A DNA stretch of 10,919 nucleotides from DATEJJ01 sp039649115 (lineage in GTDB: Bacteria > Actinomycetota > Actinomycetes > Mycobacteriales > Micromonosporaceae), in NCBI GenBank assembly GCA_039649115.1, contig JBBWZQ010000394.1, positions 1 to 10,919 on the forward strand, given 5' to 3'. The notes beneath the pieces were generated by a model. It saw only the letters and a program-made list of their open reading frames with translations, had not been told where the DNA came from and made no database searches. Of the stretch, positions 1 to 5,885 are shown piece by piece. The position numbers and the translations under genes were made by a program. The stretch's first letter is position 1; every line of letters starts with the position of its first letter.

Positions 1-93
1 GCCGGTGCCGAGGTTGACCGGCGCCCCCTTGATCCCGGTGCCACCGATGTCGATGCCGACAACTGACCGAGGTCCTGGGTCGACCGTGGACAT
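1..93 (-). CDS. ppgK: Polyphosphate glucokinase (ROK family), N-terminal 31 residues only
   Basis: Only the first 31 codons lie in the window; the gene runs off the left edge. The translation has the ROK/polyphosphate-glucokinase phosphate-binding signature GIDIGGTGIKGAPV at residues 13-26. IKGAPVNL in place of the wider ROK pattern is typical of actinobacterial strictly polyphosphate-dependent glucokinases. The enzyme phosphorylates glucose to glucose-6-phosphate in the cytoplasm using polyphosphate (or ATP). The ATG at 93 is supported by a GAGGAGG ribosome site at 104-98, four bases upstream. It lies 34 nt downstream of the DinB-family gene on the same strand, so the two may be cotranscribed. 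Identity rests on a short segment, but the motif is distinctive. A generic ROK kinase is the alternative. Confidence 0.8.
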   Translation of the reverse strand, partial: MSTVDPGPRSVVGIDIGGTGIKGAPVNLGTG

Positions 94-127
94 GGCGCCT
101 CCTCATCCCGCTGCTCGCCGCAGCCCC

Positions 128-637
128 CTACTCGCCGACCGGCACGCCCGCGAGTTCGACCACGATGTCCAGGTGGCCGAGGTGGCGGGCGTACTCCTGT
201 ACGAGGTGGAACAGCACGCGCTCCAGGGACGCGGGCGGCGCGCCGTCCCACCGGGGACCGGGCTGGCCGAGCGTATCGAGATCGGCGGACTCGACGACCG
301 CGCGGGTGTGCGCCGCCTGGGCATCCAGCGCGGCGACCAGGTCGTCGAGGGACTCCCCGGGCGGGACGTGCCAGCGGTCGCCCTGCAGGTCGCCCCACGG
401 CTCGGCGACCTGGCCTCCTTCGAAGCCCCACTCGATCCAGCGCAGCTCGACGTGGCGGAGGTGGTTGAGCAGTTCCAGCGGTGTCCAGCCGGACGGTAGG
501 CGGCTGCTGCGCCGCTCGCTGTCGGCCAGGGCCCGCACCTTGCCCACCATGCTCGCGCGGAAGTAGTCGAGATAGCTCAGGAAGACCTCGGCACGTGCCG
601 GCAGGGCCAGGGTGGGTTCGGGAAAGGCCGGGGTCAC
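128..637 (-). CDS. DinB-like DUF664 family protein, putative metal-dependent thiol transferase fold
   Basis: A 169-residue cytoplasmic protein of the DinB four-helix-bundle superfamily (DUF664 type), some members of which are mycothiol- or bacillithiol-dependent transferases. Candidate metal ligands are visible: His59/His62 in LLNHLRHVELRW (57-68) and His152/His155 in EYARHLGHLDIV (148-159). PSGWTPLELLNHL (48-60) and the tail after residue 136 match the usual DUF664 arrangement. The start chosen is the GTG at 637, giving a normal family length; the frame is open to 976, but the extra residues are low-complexity and unlike the family. No Shine-Dalgarno precedes this GTG. A CATAAT hexamer ends 7 nt before it, so the mRNA may be leaderless. 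ppgK follows on the same strand. The substrate is unknown. Confidence 0.8.
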   Translation of the reverse strand: MTPAFPEPTLALPARAEVFLSYLDYFRASMVGKVRALADSERRSSRLPSGWTPLELLNHLRHVELRWIEWGFEGGQVAEPWGDLQGDRWHVPPGESLDDLVAALDAQAAHTRAVVESADLDTLGQPGPRWDGAPPASLERVLFHLVQEYARHLGHLDIVVELAGVPVGE

Positions 638-644
638 CCACGGG

Positions 645-650
645 ATTATG
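645..650 (-). promoter_or_regulatory. Candidate -10 element for a leaderless DinB/DUF664 transcript
   Basis: On the minus strand CATAAT (650-645) is followed by seven bases and then the GTG start at 637. That spacing would place transcription initiation at the start codon itself, the usual layout of leaderless actinobacterial genes. No Shine-Dalgarno sequence and no convincing -35 element are seen. This is an inference from spacing only. Confidence 0.35.
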
Positions 651-772
651 CCACCGGGCGCAGCGGCGGCAGGTCGAGCGCCGACCCGCCCCGCCGGACC
701 GGTGTGTTGGGCGTCACCGGGGAAGAAGAGTGGGGCGCGTTCCGGTCCACGATCTTCTCCGGTACGGTCGAT

Positions 773-792
773 ACGGAACAGTTTCGTTCCGT
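773..792. promoter_or_regulatory. TetR-type operator palindrome upstream of the exporter gene
   Basis: Arms ACGGAAC (773-779) and GTTCCGT (786-792) form a perfect 7-bp inverted repeat around the 6-base spacer AGTTTC. GATA (770-773) and TATC (793-796) flank it with a one-base offset. Size and symmetry match operators of TetR-family repressors of DHA2 drug exporters. It lies about 100 bp upstream of the exporter start, in the region that must hold its promoter. No TetR gene is present in this window, so the regulator would be encoded elsewhere. Confidence 0.6.
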
Positions 793-888
793 TATCTGCG
801 GACACTGAAACCGATCGCCCGGCGAGCGGTCCAGGCCGTAGCGTGACGCGGGCGACTGGCACACACGTACCACTGCACTGGAGGAAAC

Positions 889-2418
889 ATGTCGCAAGAG
901 ACCGCCGCGGCGACCGCCGTGGCGCACGGGGGGCGCGACACGTCACAGCCCCCGGACAGTCGGCGCTGGCTCGCACTGGGTGTCATCGCGCTGGCACAGC
1001 TCATGGTGGTGCTCGACGCGACCGTCGTGAACATCGCTCTGCCCTCGGCACAGCACGCACTGCACATCACCGATGCCGACCGGCAGTGGATCGTCACGGC
1101 GTACACGCTGACCTTCGGTGGTCTGCTCCTGTTCGGCGGCCGGGTCGCCGACTACTTCGGCCGCAAGCGCGCGTTCCTGATCGGCCTGCTCGGCTTCGCC
1201 GCCGCGTCCGCACTCGGCGGCGCCGCGGCCAACTCCGGCATGCTCTTCGCCGCGCGTGGCCTGCAGGGCGCCTTCGGCGCGTTGCTGGCGCCGGCCGCGC
1301 TGTCCCTGCTGACCGTCACCTTCACCGAGGCGAAGGAGCGGGCGCGGGCGTTCGGCGTGTTCGGTGCGATCTCGGGCGGTGGCGCCGCGATCGGCGTCAT
1401 CTCGGGTGGCGTGCTGACCCAGTACGCGAACTGGCGCTGGTGCCTGCTGGTGAACATCCCGATCGCGCTGATCGCGTTCGCGGCGGCGGTGCCGCTGGTG
1501 CGGGAGAGCCGGGCGCACGGCAACACGAGGTACGACGTGCCGGGCGCGATCCTCGCCACCGCCGGGCTGACCGCGCTGGTGTACGGCTTCACCAAGGCCG
1601 CGTCCGAGCATGACCACTGGCGCTCGGGTACCACGATCACGTGGCTGGCCGCCGCCGTCGTGATACTGGCCGCGTTCCTGGTCTGGGAGTCCCGCATCGC
1701 GAACCCGCTGCTGCCGCTGCGGGTGCTGCTGGACCGCAACCGGGGCGTGTCGTACCTGGTGTCGATCCTGATCGGCGCCGGCCTGCTCGGCATGTTCCTG
1801 TTCATGACGTACTACCTGCAGCTGACACTCCACTACAGCGCGCTGAAGACCGGCGTGGCGTACCTGCCGTTCTCGGGCGGCATCGTGGTGGCGGCGGGTA
1901 TCGCGGCGCAGTTGCTGCCCCGGGTCGGGCCGCGGGTGCTCATGACCATCGGTGGCGTCCTGGCGACCGTGGCCATGGTGTGGCTGACCCAGCTCGACCT
2001 CCACTCGTCGTACGTGACGCACATCCTGCCGTCGTTCATCGCGATGAGCCTCGGCATGGGCCTGATGTTCGTACCGCTGTCGAGCACCGCGCTGTCCGGC
2101 GTCGGCAACCACGACGCCGGCGTGGCCAGCGCGATGGTGAACACCACCCAGCAGGTCGGCGGCTCGCTCGGCACGGCGCTGCTGAACACCATCTTCACCA
2201 CGTCGGTGGCCAGCTACGCGGCGGTGCACGGGGTCACCGCGGCGGCGCAGGCGGACGGCGCGATCCGCGGGTACAACGTCTCGTTCACGGTGAGCGCCGT
2301 CCTGCTGGCGGCCGGCGCGGTGCTGGTGGTCCTGTTCATCCGCAAGCCGGCCGACACGCCGGTGACCGAGCACGAGACCACCGAGTCGACGGCGGGGCAG
2401 GCGGTCCACGTCGGATGA
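889..2418 (+). CDS. DHA2-family (EmrB/QacA) MFS drug exporter, 14 transmembrane segments
   Basis: A 509-residue inner-membrane proton-coupled antiporter of the DHA2 group, which exports drugs or metabolites. LDATVVNIALP (42-52) is the DHA2 helix-1 motif, GGRVADYFGRKRA (83-95) is MFS motif A, and the glycine-rich GAISGGGAAIGVISGG (159-174) sits at motif C in helix 5. NWRWCLLVNIPIA (181-193) is the usual family sequence after helix 5. Hydrophobic stretches continue to about residue 490, consistent with 14 helices. Both ends are polar tails. The ATG at 889 has GGAGG at 880-884, four bases upstream. A TetR-type palindrome lies about 100 bp upstream and a strong hairpin terminator follows directly, so it is probably monocistronic. 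The substrate cannot be read from sequence; multidrug or antibiotic efflux is the family-level inference. Confidence 0.93.
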   Translation: MSQETAAATAVAHGGRDTSQPPDSRRWLALGVIALAQLMVVLDATVVNIALPSAQHALHITDADRQWIVTAYTLTFGGLLLFGGRVADYFGRKRAFLIGLLGFAAASALGGAAANSGMLFAARGLQGAFGALLAPAALSLLTVTFTEAKERARAFGVFGAISGGGAAIGVISGGVLTQYANWRWCLLVNIPIALIAFAAAVPLVRESRAHGNTRYDVPGAILATAGLTALVYGFTKAASEHDHWRSGTTITWLAAAVVILAAFLVWESRIANPLLPLRVLLDRNRGVSYLVSILIGAGLLGMFLFMTYYLQLTLHYSALKTGVAYLPFSGGIVVAAGIAAQLLPRVGPRVLMTIGGVLATVAMVWLTQLDLHSSYVTHILPSFIAMSLGMGLMFVPLSSTALSGVGNHDAGVASAMVNTTQQVGGSLGTALLNTIFTTSVASYAAVHGVTAAAQADGAIRGYNVSFTVSAVLLAAGAVLVVLFIRKPADTPVTEHETTESTAGQAVHVG

Positions 2419-2428
2419 TCTCCCACGG

Positions 2429-2459
2429 GTGGCGGGGCTCCAGGAGGGAGCCCCGCCAC
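2429..2459 (+). terminator. Strong hairpin terminator after the exporter gene
   Basis: A perfect 13-bp stem (2429-2441 pairing with 2447-2459; left arm GTGGCGGGGCTCC) closes a 5-base AGGAG loop, starting 10 nt after the stop codon. No U-tract follows, as is common in high-GC actinobacteria. Confidence 0.8.
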
Positions 2460-2514
2460 GCGCCGTCCCCCTCGGCCCTTATGGTGGCTGGGTGGCGGAC
2501 GAGGGCGCGCTGGG

Positions 2515-2543
2515 TTGACGCAACCAGGTGCCTGCTATAAGTT
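2515..2543 (+). promoter_or_regulatory. Promoter of the SRPBCC-arsR operon
   Basis: TTGACG (2515-2520) matches the -35 consensus at five of six bases. Two overlapping -10 choices exist: TATAAG (2536-2541, 15-bp spacer, close to consensus) and TAAGTT (2538-2543, 17-bp spacer, fits TAnnnT). This AT-rich patch stands out from the surrounding GC-rich DNA. Transcription would start at about 2549, inside the proposed operator. Confidence 0.6.
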
Positions 2544-2567
2544 GGATAGCAATCACATGGTTGCTAT
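2533..2567. promoter_or_regulatory. ArsR-type operator array with three half-sites
   Basis: Half-sites TGCTAT (2533-2538), ATAGCA (2546-2551) and TGCTAT (2562-2567) alternate in orientation, so the central one can pair with either neighbour. The best dyad is ATAGCAA (2546-2552) with TTGCTAT (2561-2567), spacer 8. TGCTATAAG is also repeated directly at 2533-2541 and 2562-2570. A wider inverted pair, GCAACCA (2520-2526) and TGGTTGC (2558-2564), overlaps the array. The sites cover the -10 region and the untranslated leader, where the ArsR protein encoded by this operon could repress its own transcription. The binding assignment is inference. Confidence 0.6.
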
Positions 2568-2579
2568 AAGGAGACGGAC

Positions 2580-3017
2580 ATGGCATTCCCCGACCGGATC
2601 GAGCGGACGGTCCAGCTGAGCCACCCGCCGGCGCGGGTCTGGGCGGCGCTGACCACCGCCGAGGGCCTGGGGACCTGGTTCGGGCACCGTGCCGAGATCG
2701 ACCTGCGCGTCGGTGGCCAGGCCAAGCTCACCTGGGACAGCGGCGACACCGCCACCCTCACCATCGAACGCGTCGAGCCGCCGCGCGTCTTCGGCTACAC
2801 CTGGCCGATCCACGGCCTTCCCGATAGCGATCCGCGACGCACCTATGTGGAGTTCACGCTGGAGCCCACCAGCACCGGCACCACGCTGACCATGGTCGAA
2901 AGCGGGTTCGCGCAACTGCCGGACACCGGAGACCACAAGGTGGCCTACTCGGGCAACACCGAGGGCTGGACGAACGAGCTCGGTGAGCTGGTCGCGTACC
3001 TCGATGGACAAGCCTGA
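2580..3017 (+). CDS. SRPBCC / AHSA1-like (START-fold) domain protein
   Basis: A 145-residue cytoplasmic protein with the helix-grip fold of the AHSA1-type SRPBCC family. The N-terminal half has the family pattern: IERTVQLSHPPARVWAALT (8-26), then GLGTWFG (29-35), a basic-glycine turn VGGQ (44-47), and the strand region IERVEPPRVFGYTW (62-75). The C-terminal helix includes EGWTNELGELVAYLDG (128-143). Such proteins have a cavity that binds small hydrophobic ligands, but most remain uncharacterised. The ATG has AAGGAG at 2568-2573, six bases upstream. The gene overlaps the following arsR-like gene by 14 nt, a pairing that is common in bacteria. The ligand is unknown. Confidence 0.88.
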   Translation: MAFPDRIERTVQLSHPPARVWAALTTAEGLGTWFGHRAEIDLRVGGQAKLTWDSGDTATLTIERVEPPRVFGYTWPIHGLPDSDPRRTYVEFTLEPTSTGTTLTMVESGFAQLPDTGDHKVAYSGNTEGWTNELGELVAYLDGQA

Positions 3018-3333
3018 TCCGGAGGCGGTGGCGCAGGAGGTCTTCGCCGCCCTGGCCGATCCGAGCCGGCGAGGGATCCTCGCCGCGCTCGCGGCCGGGG
3101 GGCCGGCCACCGCGACGGATCTGGCCGCCCAGCTACCGATCACCCGGCAGGCCATCGCCAAGCATCTCGCCCTGCTGGCCGAGGCGGGGCTCGTGGTGGC
3201 CGAGCAGGGAGAGCGGCGCCGGGTCCGTTACCGGTTGGACTCCGCACCCATGAAGGTGGCACAGCAGTTCCTCGCCGCCCTTGCCCGCGACTGGGACGGT
3301 CCGCTGGCCGCCCTGCGAGACCGGTTGAAGTGA
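3004..3333 (+). CDS. ArsR-family winged-helix transcriptional regulator
   Basis: A 109-residue DNA-binding repressor of the ArsR/SmtB fold. FAALADPSRRGILAALA (14-30) is the typical N-terminal helix pair, TATDLAAQLPITRQAIAKHL (36-55) is the helix-turn-helix, and GLVVAEQGERRRVRYRL (62-78) is the beta wing. It contains no cysteine, so the classic thiol metal site is absent; it resembles ArsR-like partners of SRPBCC genes rather than metal sensors. The start at 3004 is inside the end of the upstream gene (14-nt overlap), implying translational coupling; a longer in-frame start at 2983 adds seven residues unlike the family. It probably represses its own operon through the half-site array at 2533-2567. 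The inducer is unknown. Confidence 0.9.
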   Translation: MDKPDPEAVAQEVFAALADPSRRGILAALAAGGPATATDLAAQLPITRQAIAKHLALLAEAGLVVAEQGERRRVRYRLDSAPMKVAQQFLAALARDWDGPLAALRDRLK

Positions 3334-3334
3334 G

Positions 3335-3348
3335 GGCCGGCTCCGGCC
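3335..3348 (+). terminator. Small hairpin just after arsR
   Basis: GGCCG (3335-3339) pairs with CGGCC (3344-3348) around a GCTC loop, directly after the arsR stop codon. The stem is short and no U-tract follows, so this is a weak terminator candidate. Confidence 0.3.
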
Positions 3349-3507
3349 GTGGACGGACAGCATGCGCGGCGAAGAACTGCCGGGCGTCGGCGCGTTCCCG
3401 CGGGTCGGTGATGACAGTTCGTTGCCGGTCGTGCTCTCACGGTGTTCATTCGGGTGGTCTGCCGGAGGCAGGGTGTTGTCTGGCTTCGGCGTGTGCGAGG
3501 GTGGCTG

Positions 3508-3530
3508 GCAGCATCCGTGGTGGATGTTGC
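3508..3530 (+). promoter_or_regulatory. Stem-loop followed by a T-rich run, upstream of the small HhH gene
   Basis: GCAGCATCC (3508-3516) pairs with GGATGTTGC (3522-3530) with one G-U pair, around a GTGGT loop. TTTGTTGG follows at once (3531-3538). The form is that of an intrinsic terminator, yet it lies 27 nt before the next start codon and about 175 nt after arsR. It could end arsR read-through or act as an attenuator for the downstream gene. The rest of 3349-3557 holds no gene that I can support. Confidence 0.45.
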
Positions 3531-3557
3531 TTTGTTGGTTCGATGGATGGAGGACGG

Positions 3558-3782
3558 ATGGCCGTCAGCGCCGACCTGGCCAGGTTGCTGGACAAGGCAT
3601 ACGAGGACAAGACCCTCGCCGAGTTGGTGGACGCTCCGGTGTCCGCGCTCGCCGGTGTCAGCGAGGGTGACGCCAAGCTGCTCGCCGAAGCGTTCAACAT
3701 CAAGACGATCGGAGACCTCGGGCTCAACAAGTATTTCCGCGCCGCTACGGCGCTGGTCGACCTGGCCAGCAGCGCCAGGTAG
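3558..3782 (+). CDS. Small helix-hairpin-helix-like protein, 74 residues
   Basis: A small acidic/helical protein. ALAGVSEGDAKLLAEAFNIK (residues 30-49) and TIGDLGLNKYF (50-60) form a helix-hairpin-helix-like unit, as in the DUF4332 and RuvA/PolX HhH families, where the hairpin contacts nucleic acid or mediates protein contact. Short proteins ending in IKTxxDLGxNKYF are widespread in actinobacteria, with no function known to me. The ATG at 3558 has GGAGG at 3549-3553, four bases upstream; the frame is open earlier, from 3330, but that part has poor codon use and no ribosome site. It stands alone, with a stem-loop in its leader and a convergent protease gene downstream. DNA binding is not shown. 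Confidence 0.75.
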   Translation: MAVSADLARLLDKAYEDKTLAELVDAPVSALAGVSEGDAKLLAEAFNIKTIGDLGLNKYFRAATALVDLASSAR

Positions 3783-3837
3783 CCCAGCGCCGCGGGGGCG
3801 GCCGGCGTGTCTGGTCAGCCTTCCGTGGCGGACCGCC

Positions 3838-3852
3838 CGCGAGCGACTCGCG
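3838..3852. terminator. Hairpin in the gap between convergent genes
   Basis: CGCGAG (3838-3843) and CTCGCG (3847-3852) form a perfect 6-bp stem with a 3-base loop. It lies in the 102-bp gap between the HhH gene and the convergent protease gene, so it could end transcription from either side. No U-tract is present. Confidence 0.35.
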
Positions 3853-3884
3853 CGCGGCCAGCCATCCGCACCGCGGTTCACGGT

Positions 3885-5000
3885 TCAGTGGCTGCCGCGC
3901 AGTGCGGCGCGGCTGATGTCGCTCGGTGAGACGATTCCGACCAGGTGGTCGTCGCTGACCACCAGGGCCCGGCCGTCCGCGCACTGGCCGAGGCGCGGCA
4001 GCAGGTCGGCCAGCGGCTCGTCGGGTGTGGTGAGGGTCAACTCGTCCGGGCGGCATGCCACGTCCCGTAGCCGGGTGGTGCCGCGCCGGCTGGCAGGTAT
4101 CTGCCGGACCCGGTCCAGCGTCACCAGACCGATCGGGCGGCTGTCTTCGGTGAGCGGGAAGGCGGTGTGCCGGAACGCGAGCAGGTACCGGTCGATGAAC
4201 TCGGTGACGCTGACGTCCGGCGGTACGGTCTGCGGCTGGGTGGACATCACGTCGGACACCCGTACCCCCGCCAACGCCGCCGCCGCGCCGGCCTGCCGCT
4301 CCTCGGCGGTGGCCGCGCCCAGCAGGAACCAGCCGATCAGCGCGAACCACAGCCCGCTGAAGCCGGCGCCCGCCAGGAACTGCCACAGCCCCAGCGCGAT
4401 CAGGAGCCAGCCCAGGCCGCGACCGGCCCGCGCGGCCACCACGGTCGCCCAGGTGCGGTCGCCGCGCCACTTCCAGAGCGCGGCGCGCAGCAGCCGGCCC
4501 CCGTCCAGCGGCGCGGCGGGCAGCACGTTGAACACGGCGAGCGCCACGTTGATCCCGCCCAGCCAGGCGACGGCGCCCAGCACCAGGCCCCGGTGACCGG
4601 CCAGCGCGATGCCGGCGGCCACGGCGCCGAACACGACACCGATGAGCAGGCTCACCAGCGGCCCGACCCCGGCGATGCGCAACTCCGCACCGGGGCTGGC
4701 CGCCTCGCCCTGCAACTCGGCCACCCCGCCGAACATCCACAGGGTGATGCGGCGTACCGGCAAGCCGTTGCGGATGGCGACCAGCGCGTGTGACACCTCG
4801 TGGGCGAGCAGCCCGAGCAGGAACACCACGGCCGCGCCGATTCCGGCGACGGCGTACGCCCAGCCCGGTTGGCCGGGATAGGCGTGCGGGAACCGGCTGC
4901 CGGACAGGCCGACGGCGAGCAGCGCGAAGATGATCAGGACACTCCAGTTGACCGCCACCGGCACGCCGGCGACGGTACCCACCCTGAGACTGCCAGGCAC
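3885..5000 (-). CDS. Site-2 protease family (M50B) zinc metalloprotease with two CBS domains, Rip3-like
   Basis: A 371-residue polytopic membrane protein. The zinc motif HEVSH is at residues 67-71 inside a hydrophobic helix, and NVLPAAPLDGGR (158-169) supplies the third ligand (Asp) of the M50 family. FGG (90-92) precedes the substrate-clamping strands. After the last membrane helix (about 210-230) come two CBS domains, roughly 248-303 (starting VSDVMSTQPQTV) and 311-367 (ending LVGIVSPSDISRA), which in this family may sense nucleotides. Length and order match mycobacterial Rip3. Such proteases cut membrane-embedded substrates, often anti-sigma factors; none is visible nearby. The start is uncertain: the GTG at 5000 begins PGSLRVGTVAGVPV, the conserved N-terminus, while a TTG at 5087 would add 29 residues whose first codons are rich in rare A/T-ending codons. 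Confidence 0.88.
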   Translation of the reverse strand: MPGSLRVGTVAGVPVAVNWSVLIIFALLAVGLSGSRFPHAYPGQPGWAYAVAGIGAAVVFLLGLLAHEVSHALVAIRNGLPVRRITLWMFGGVAELQGEAASPGAELRIAGVGPLVSLLIGVVFGAVAAGIALAGHRGLVLGAVAWLGGINVALAVFNVLPAAPLDGGRLLRAALWKWRGDRTWATVVAARAGRGLGWLLIALGLWQFLAGAGFSGLWFALIGWFLLGAATAEERQAGAAAALAGVRVSDVMSTQPQTVPPDVSVTEFIDRYLLAFRHTAFPLTEDSRPIGLVTLDRVRQIPASRRGTTRLRDVACRPDELTLTTPDEPLADLLPRLGQCADGRALVVSDDHLVGIVSPSDISRAALRGSH

Positions 5001-5080
5001 CGTGCGCTGCTGCCCGCTGCGGCGCCCGGCAAACCCGGCCGGGGCCTTCGCAGCCGTATTTCGGGACTTGACGGCTAGAG

Positions 5081-5109
5081 GTGACAAACCATCCGAACAC
5101 GGGTATGGC
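5081..5109 (+). promoter_or_regulatory. Candidate promoter of the DUF4142 lipoprotein gene
   Basis: GTGACA (5081-5086) matches the -35 consensus at five of six bases and is followed, after a 17-bp spacer, by TATGGC (5104-5109). The segment is AT-richer than its surroundings and lies in the divergent gap with the protease gene. The -10 match is modest. Confidence 0.35.
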
Positions 5110-5153
5110 TCCCGATCTCATCCGCGATCAGTGTCTGGCCCGAGGAGGTCCTC

Positions 5154-5744
5154 ATGCGAGCACTACCCGCGTGCGCGGTGCTCATCCTGTTCGCCGCGGT
5201 GGCGGCGGTCGGGTGCACCGCCACATCCGGCGCCGCACCGCGTGCCAACGTCACCCCGATGCCCAGCGTCAGCGCCGGCACCGGCTCCGCCACGCCGCTC
5301 AGTTCCCGCGACACGGCGTTCCTCGGCGGGGCCGCCAACGCCGCGCAGTTCGAGATCGAGGGCGGCAAACTGGCGTCGAGCCGGGCGACCGACCAGCGGG
5401 TGCGCCAGTTCGGCAGCCGGATGGTCCGCGACCACGAGCAGGGGTACCAGCGCCTGCGCGCTCTCGGCCAGCAACTCGGCGTGACCGTGTCCGCCGCCCT
5501 CACCAGCCAGCAGCGGGACATCCTGAGGATCTGGTCGTCCCTGCGCGGCGGCCCGTTCAGCTGCTCGTACACGCCGGTGCAGTACCTGGGGCACGCGGGC
5601 GTGGTGGCGGCCTTCGAGAGCGAGGCCAGGTTGGGCGGCAACCAGCGGATCCGGGATTTCGCCACGAGCGAGCTGCCCACCCTGCAGGGGCATCTGGACA
5701 TGGCCAGCCAGAACCTGACCCGACTGAACTGCGCCGCCGCCTGA
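5154..5744 (+). CDS. DUF4142 ferritin-like domain lipoprotein
   Basis: A 196-residue exported protein. A short N-terminus, a hydrophobic core and the lipobox-like AVGC ending at Cys21 indicate lipidation and anchoring outside the membrane. A Ser/Ala/Pro-rich stretch (22-48) leads into a DUF4142 domain of about 50-195: LSSRDTAFLGGAANAAQFEIEGGKLA is its typical first helix (in two parts, 49-61 and 62-74), and VRQFGSRMVRDHEQGYQRLRALGQQLGV (82-109) is the second helix with the family's FAxxMxxDH-like pattern. A third block runs from YLGHAGVVAAFESEA, and the C-terminus carries HLDMASQNL. DUF4142 proteins have a ferritin-like four-helix fold of unknown role. The ATG has GAGGAGG at 5142-5148, five bases upstream. 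Cys144-region and C-terminal cysteines (SCSY, LNC) might form a disulfide; that is inference. Confidence 0.87.
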   Translation: MRALPACAVLILFAAVAAVGCTATSGAAPRANVTPMPSVSAGTGSATPLSSRDTAFLGGAANAAQFEIEGGKLASSRATDQRVRQFGSRMVRDHEQGYQRLRALGQQLGVTVSAALTSQQRDILRIWSSLRGGPFSCSYTPVQYLGHAGVVAAFESEARLGGNQRIRDFATSELPTLQGHLDMASQNLTRLNCAAA

Positions 5745-5768
5745 GAGCCAGGGCCGGCTGTCGACGGG

Positions 5769-5790
5769 CCGCGAGGCGGTCCCGCCGCGG
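5769..5790 (+). terminator. Bulged hairpin after the lipoprotein gene
   Basis: CCGC (5769-5772) plus GGCG (5775-5778) pair with CGCC (5783-5786) plus GCGG (5787-5790), leaving a GA bulge and a GTCC loop. It starts 24 nt after the stop codon and lies before the merR promoter, where a terminator is expected. No U-tract follows. Confidence 0.4.
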
Positions 5791-5824
5791 TCAACGGCGG
5801 GCACACCCGGCCTGACCCCGCGCC

Positions 5825-5855
5825 TTGCCTTGACGTCGGCGGCAACGTCTAGCGT
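5825..5855 (+). promoter_or_regulatory. MerR-type promoter/operator with a 19-bp spacer
   Basis: TTGCCT (5825-5830) and TAGCGT (5850-5855) serve as -35 and -10 elements with a 19-bp spacer. The spacer holds the dyad GACGT (5832-5836) and ACGTC (5845-5849), centred between the two elements. An overlong spacer with a centred palindrome is the hallmark of promoters activated by MerR-family proteins, which underwind the DNA. It lies 30 bp upstream of a merR-family gene, so self-activation of the merR-thioredoxin operon is the likely role. Confidence 0.72.
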
Positions 5856-5885
5856 GGAGAAGGACGGACGGGTGAAGGAGGTCGA

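Noticed and set aside
638..976. N-terminal extension of the DUF664 protein
   Set aside because: The sequence is unlike the family, covers the exporter's regulatory region, and would overlap the exporter gene start.
943..2409. 488-codon open frame on the minus strand under the exporter gene
   Set aside because: It is antisense to a clear 14-helix exporter; its product is an Arg/Gly/His-rich low-complexity string with no family pattern, as expected from GC-rich third-position bias.
3351..3415. Possible minus-strand gene remnant reading VITDPRERADARQFFAAH
   Set aside because: The peptide resembles coding sequence, but it is only about 20 residues, has no continuation on either side, and no family can be assigned.
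3442..4596. 384-codon plus-strand open frame over the HhH gene and the protease
   Set aside because: It is out of frame with the HhH gene and antisense to the protease, rich in Arg/Ser/Pro, with no motif.
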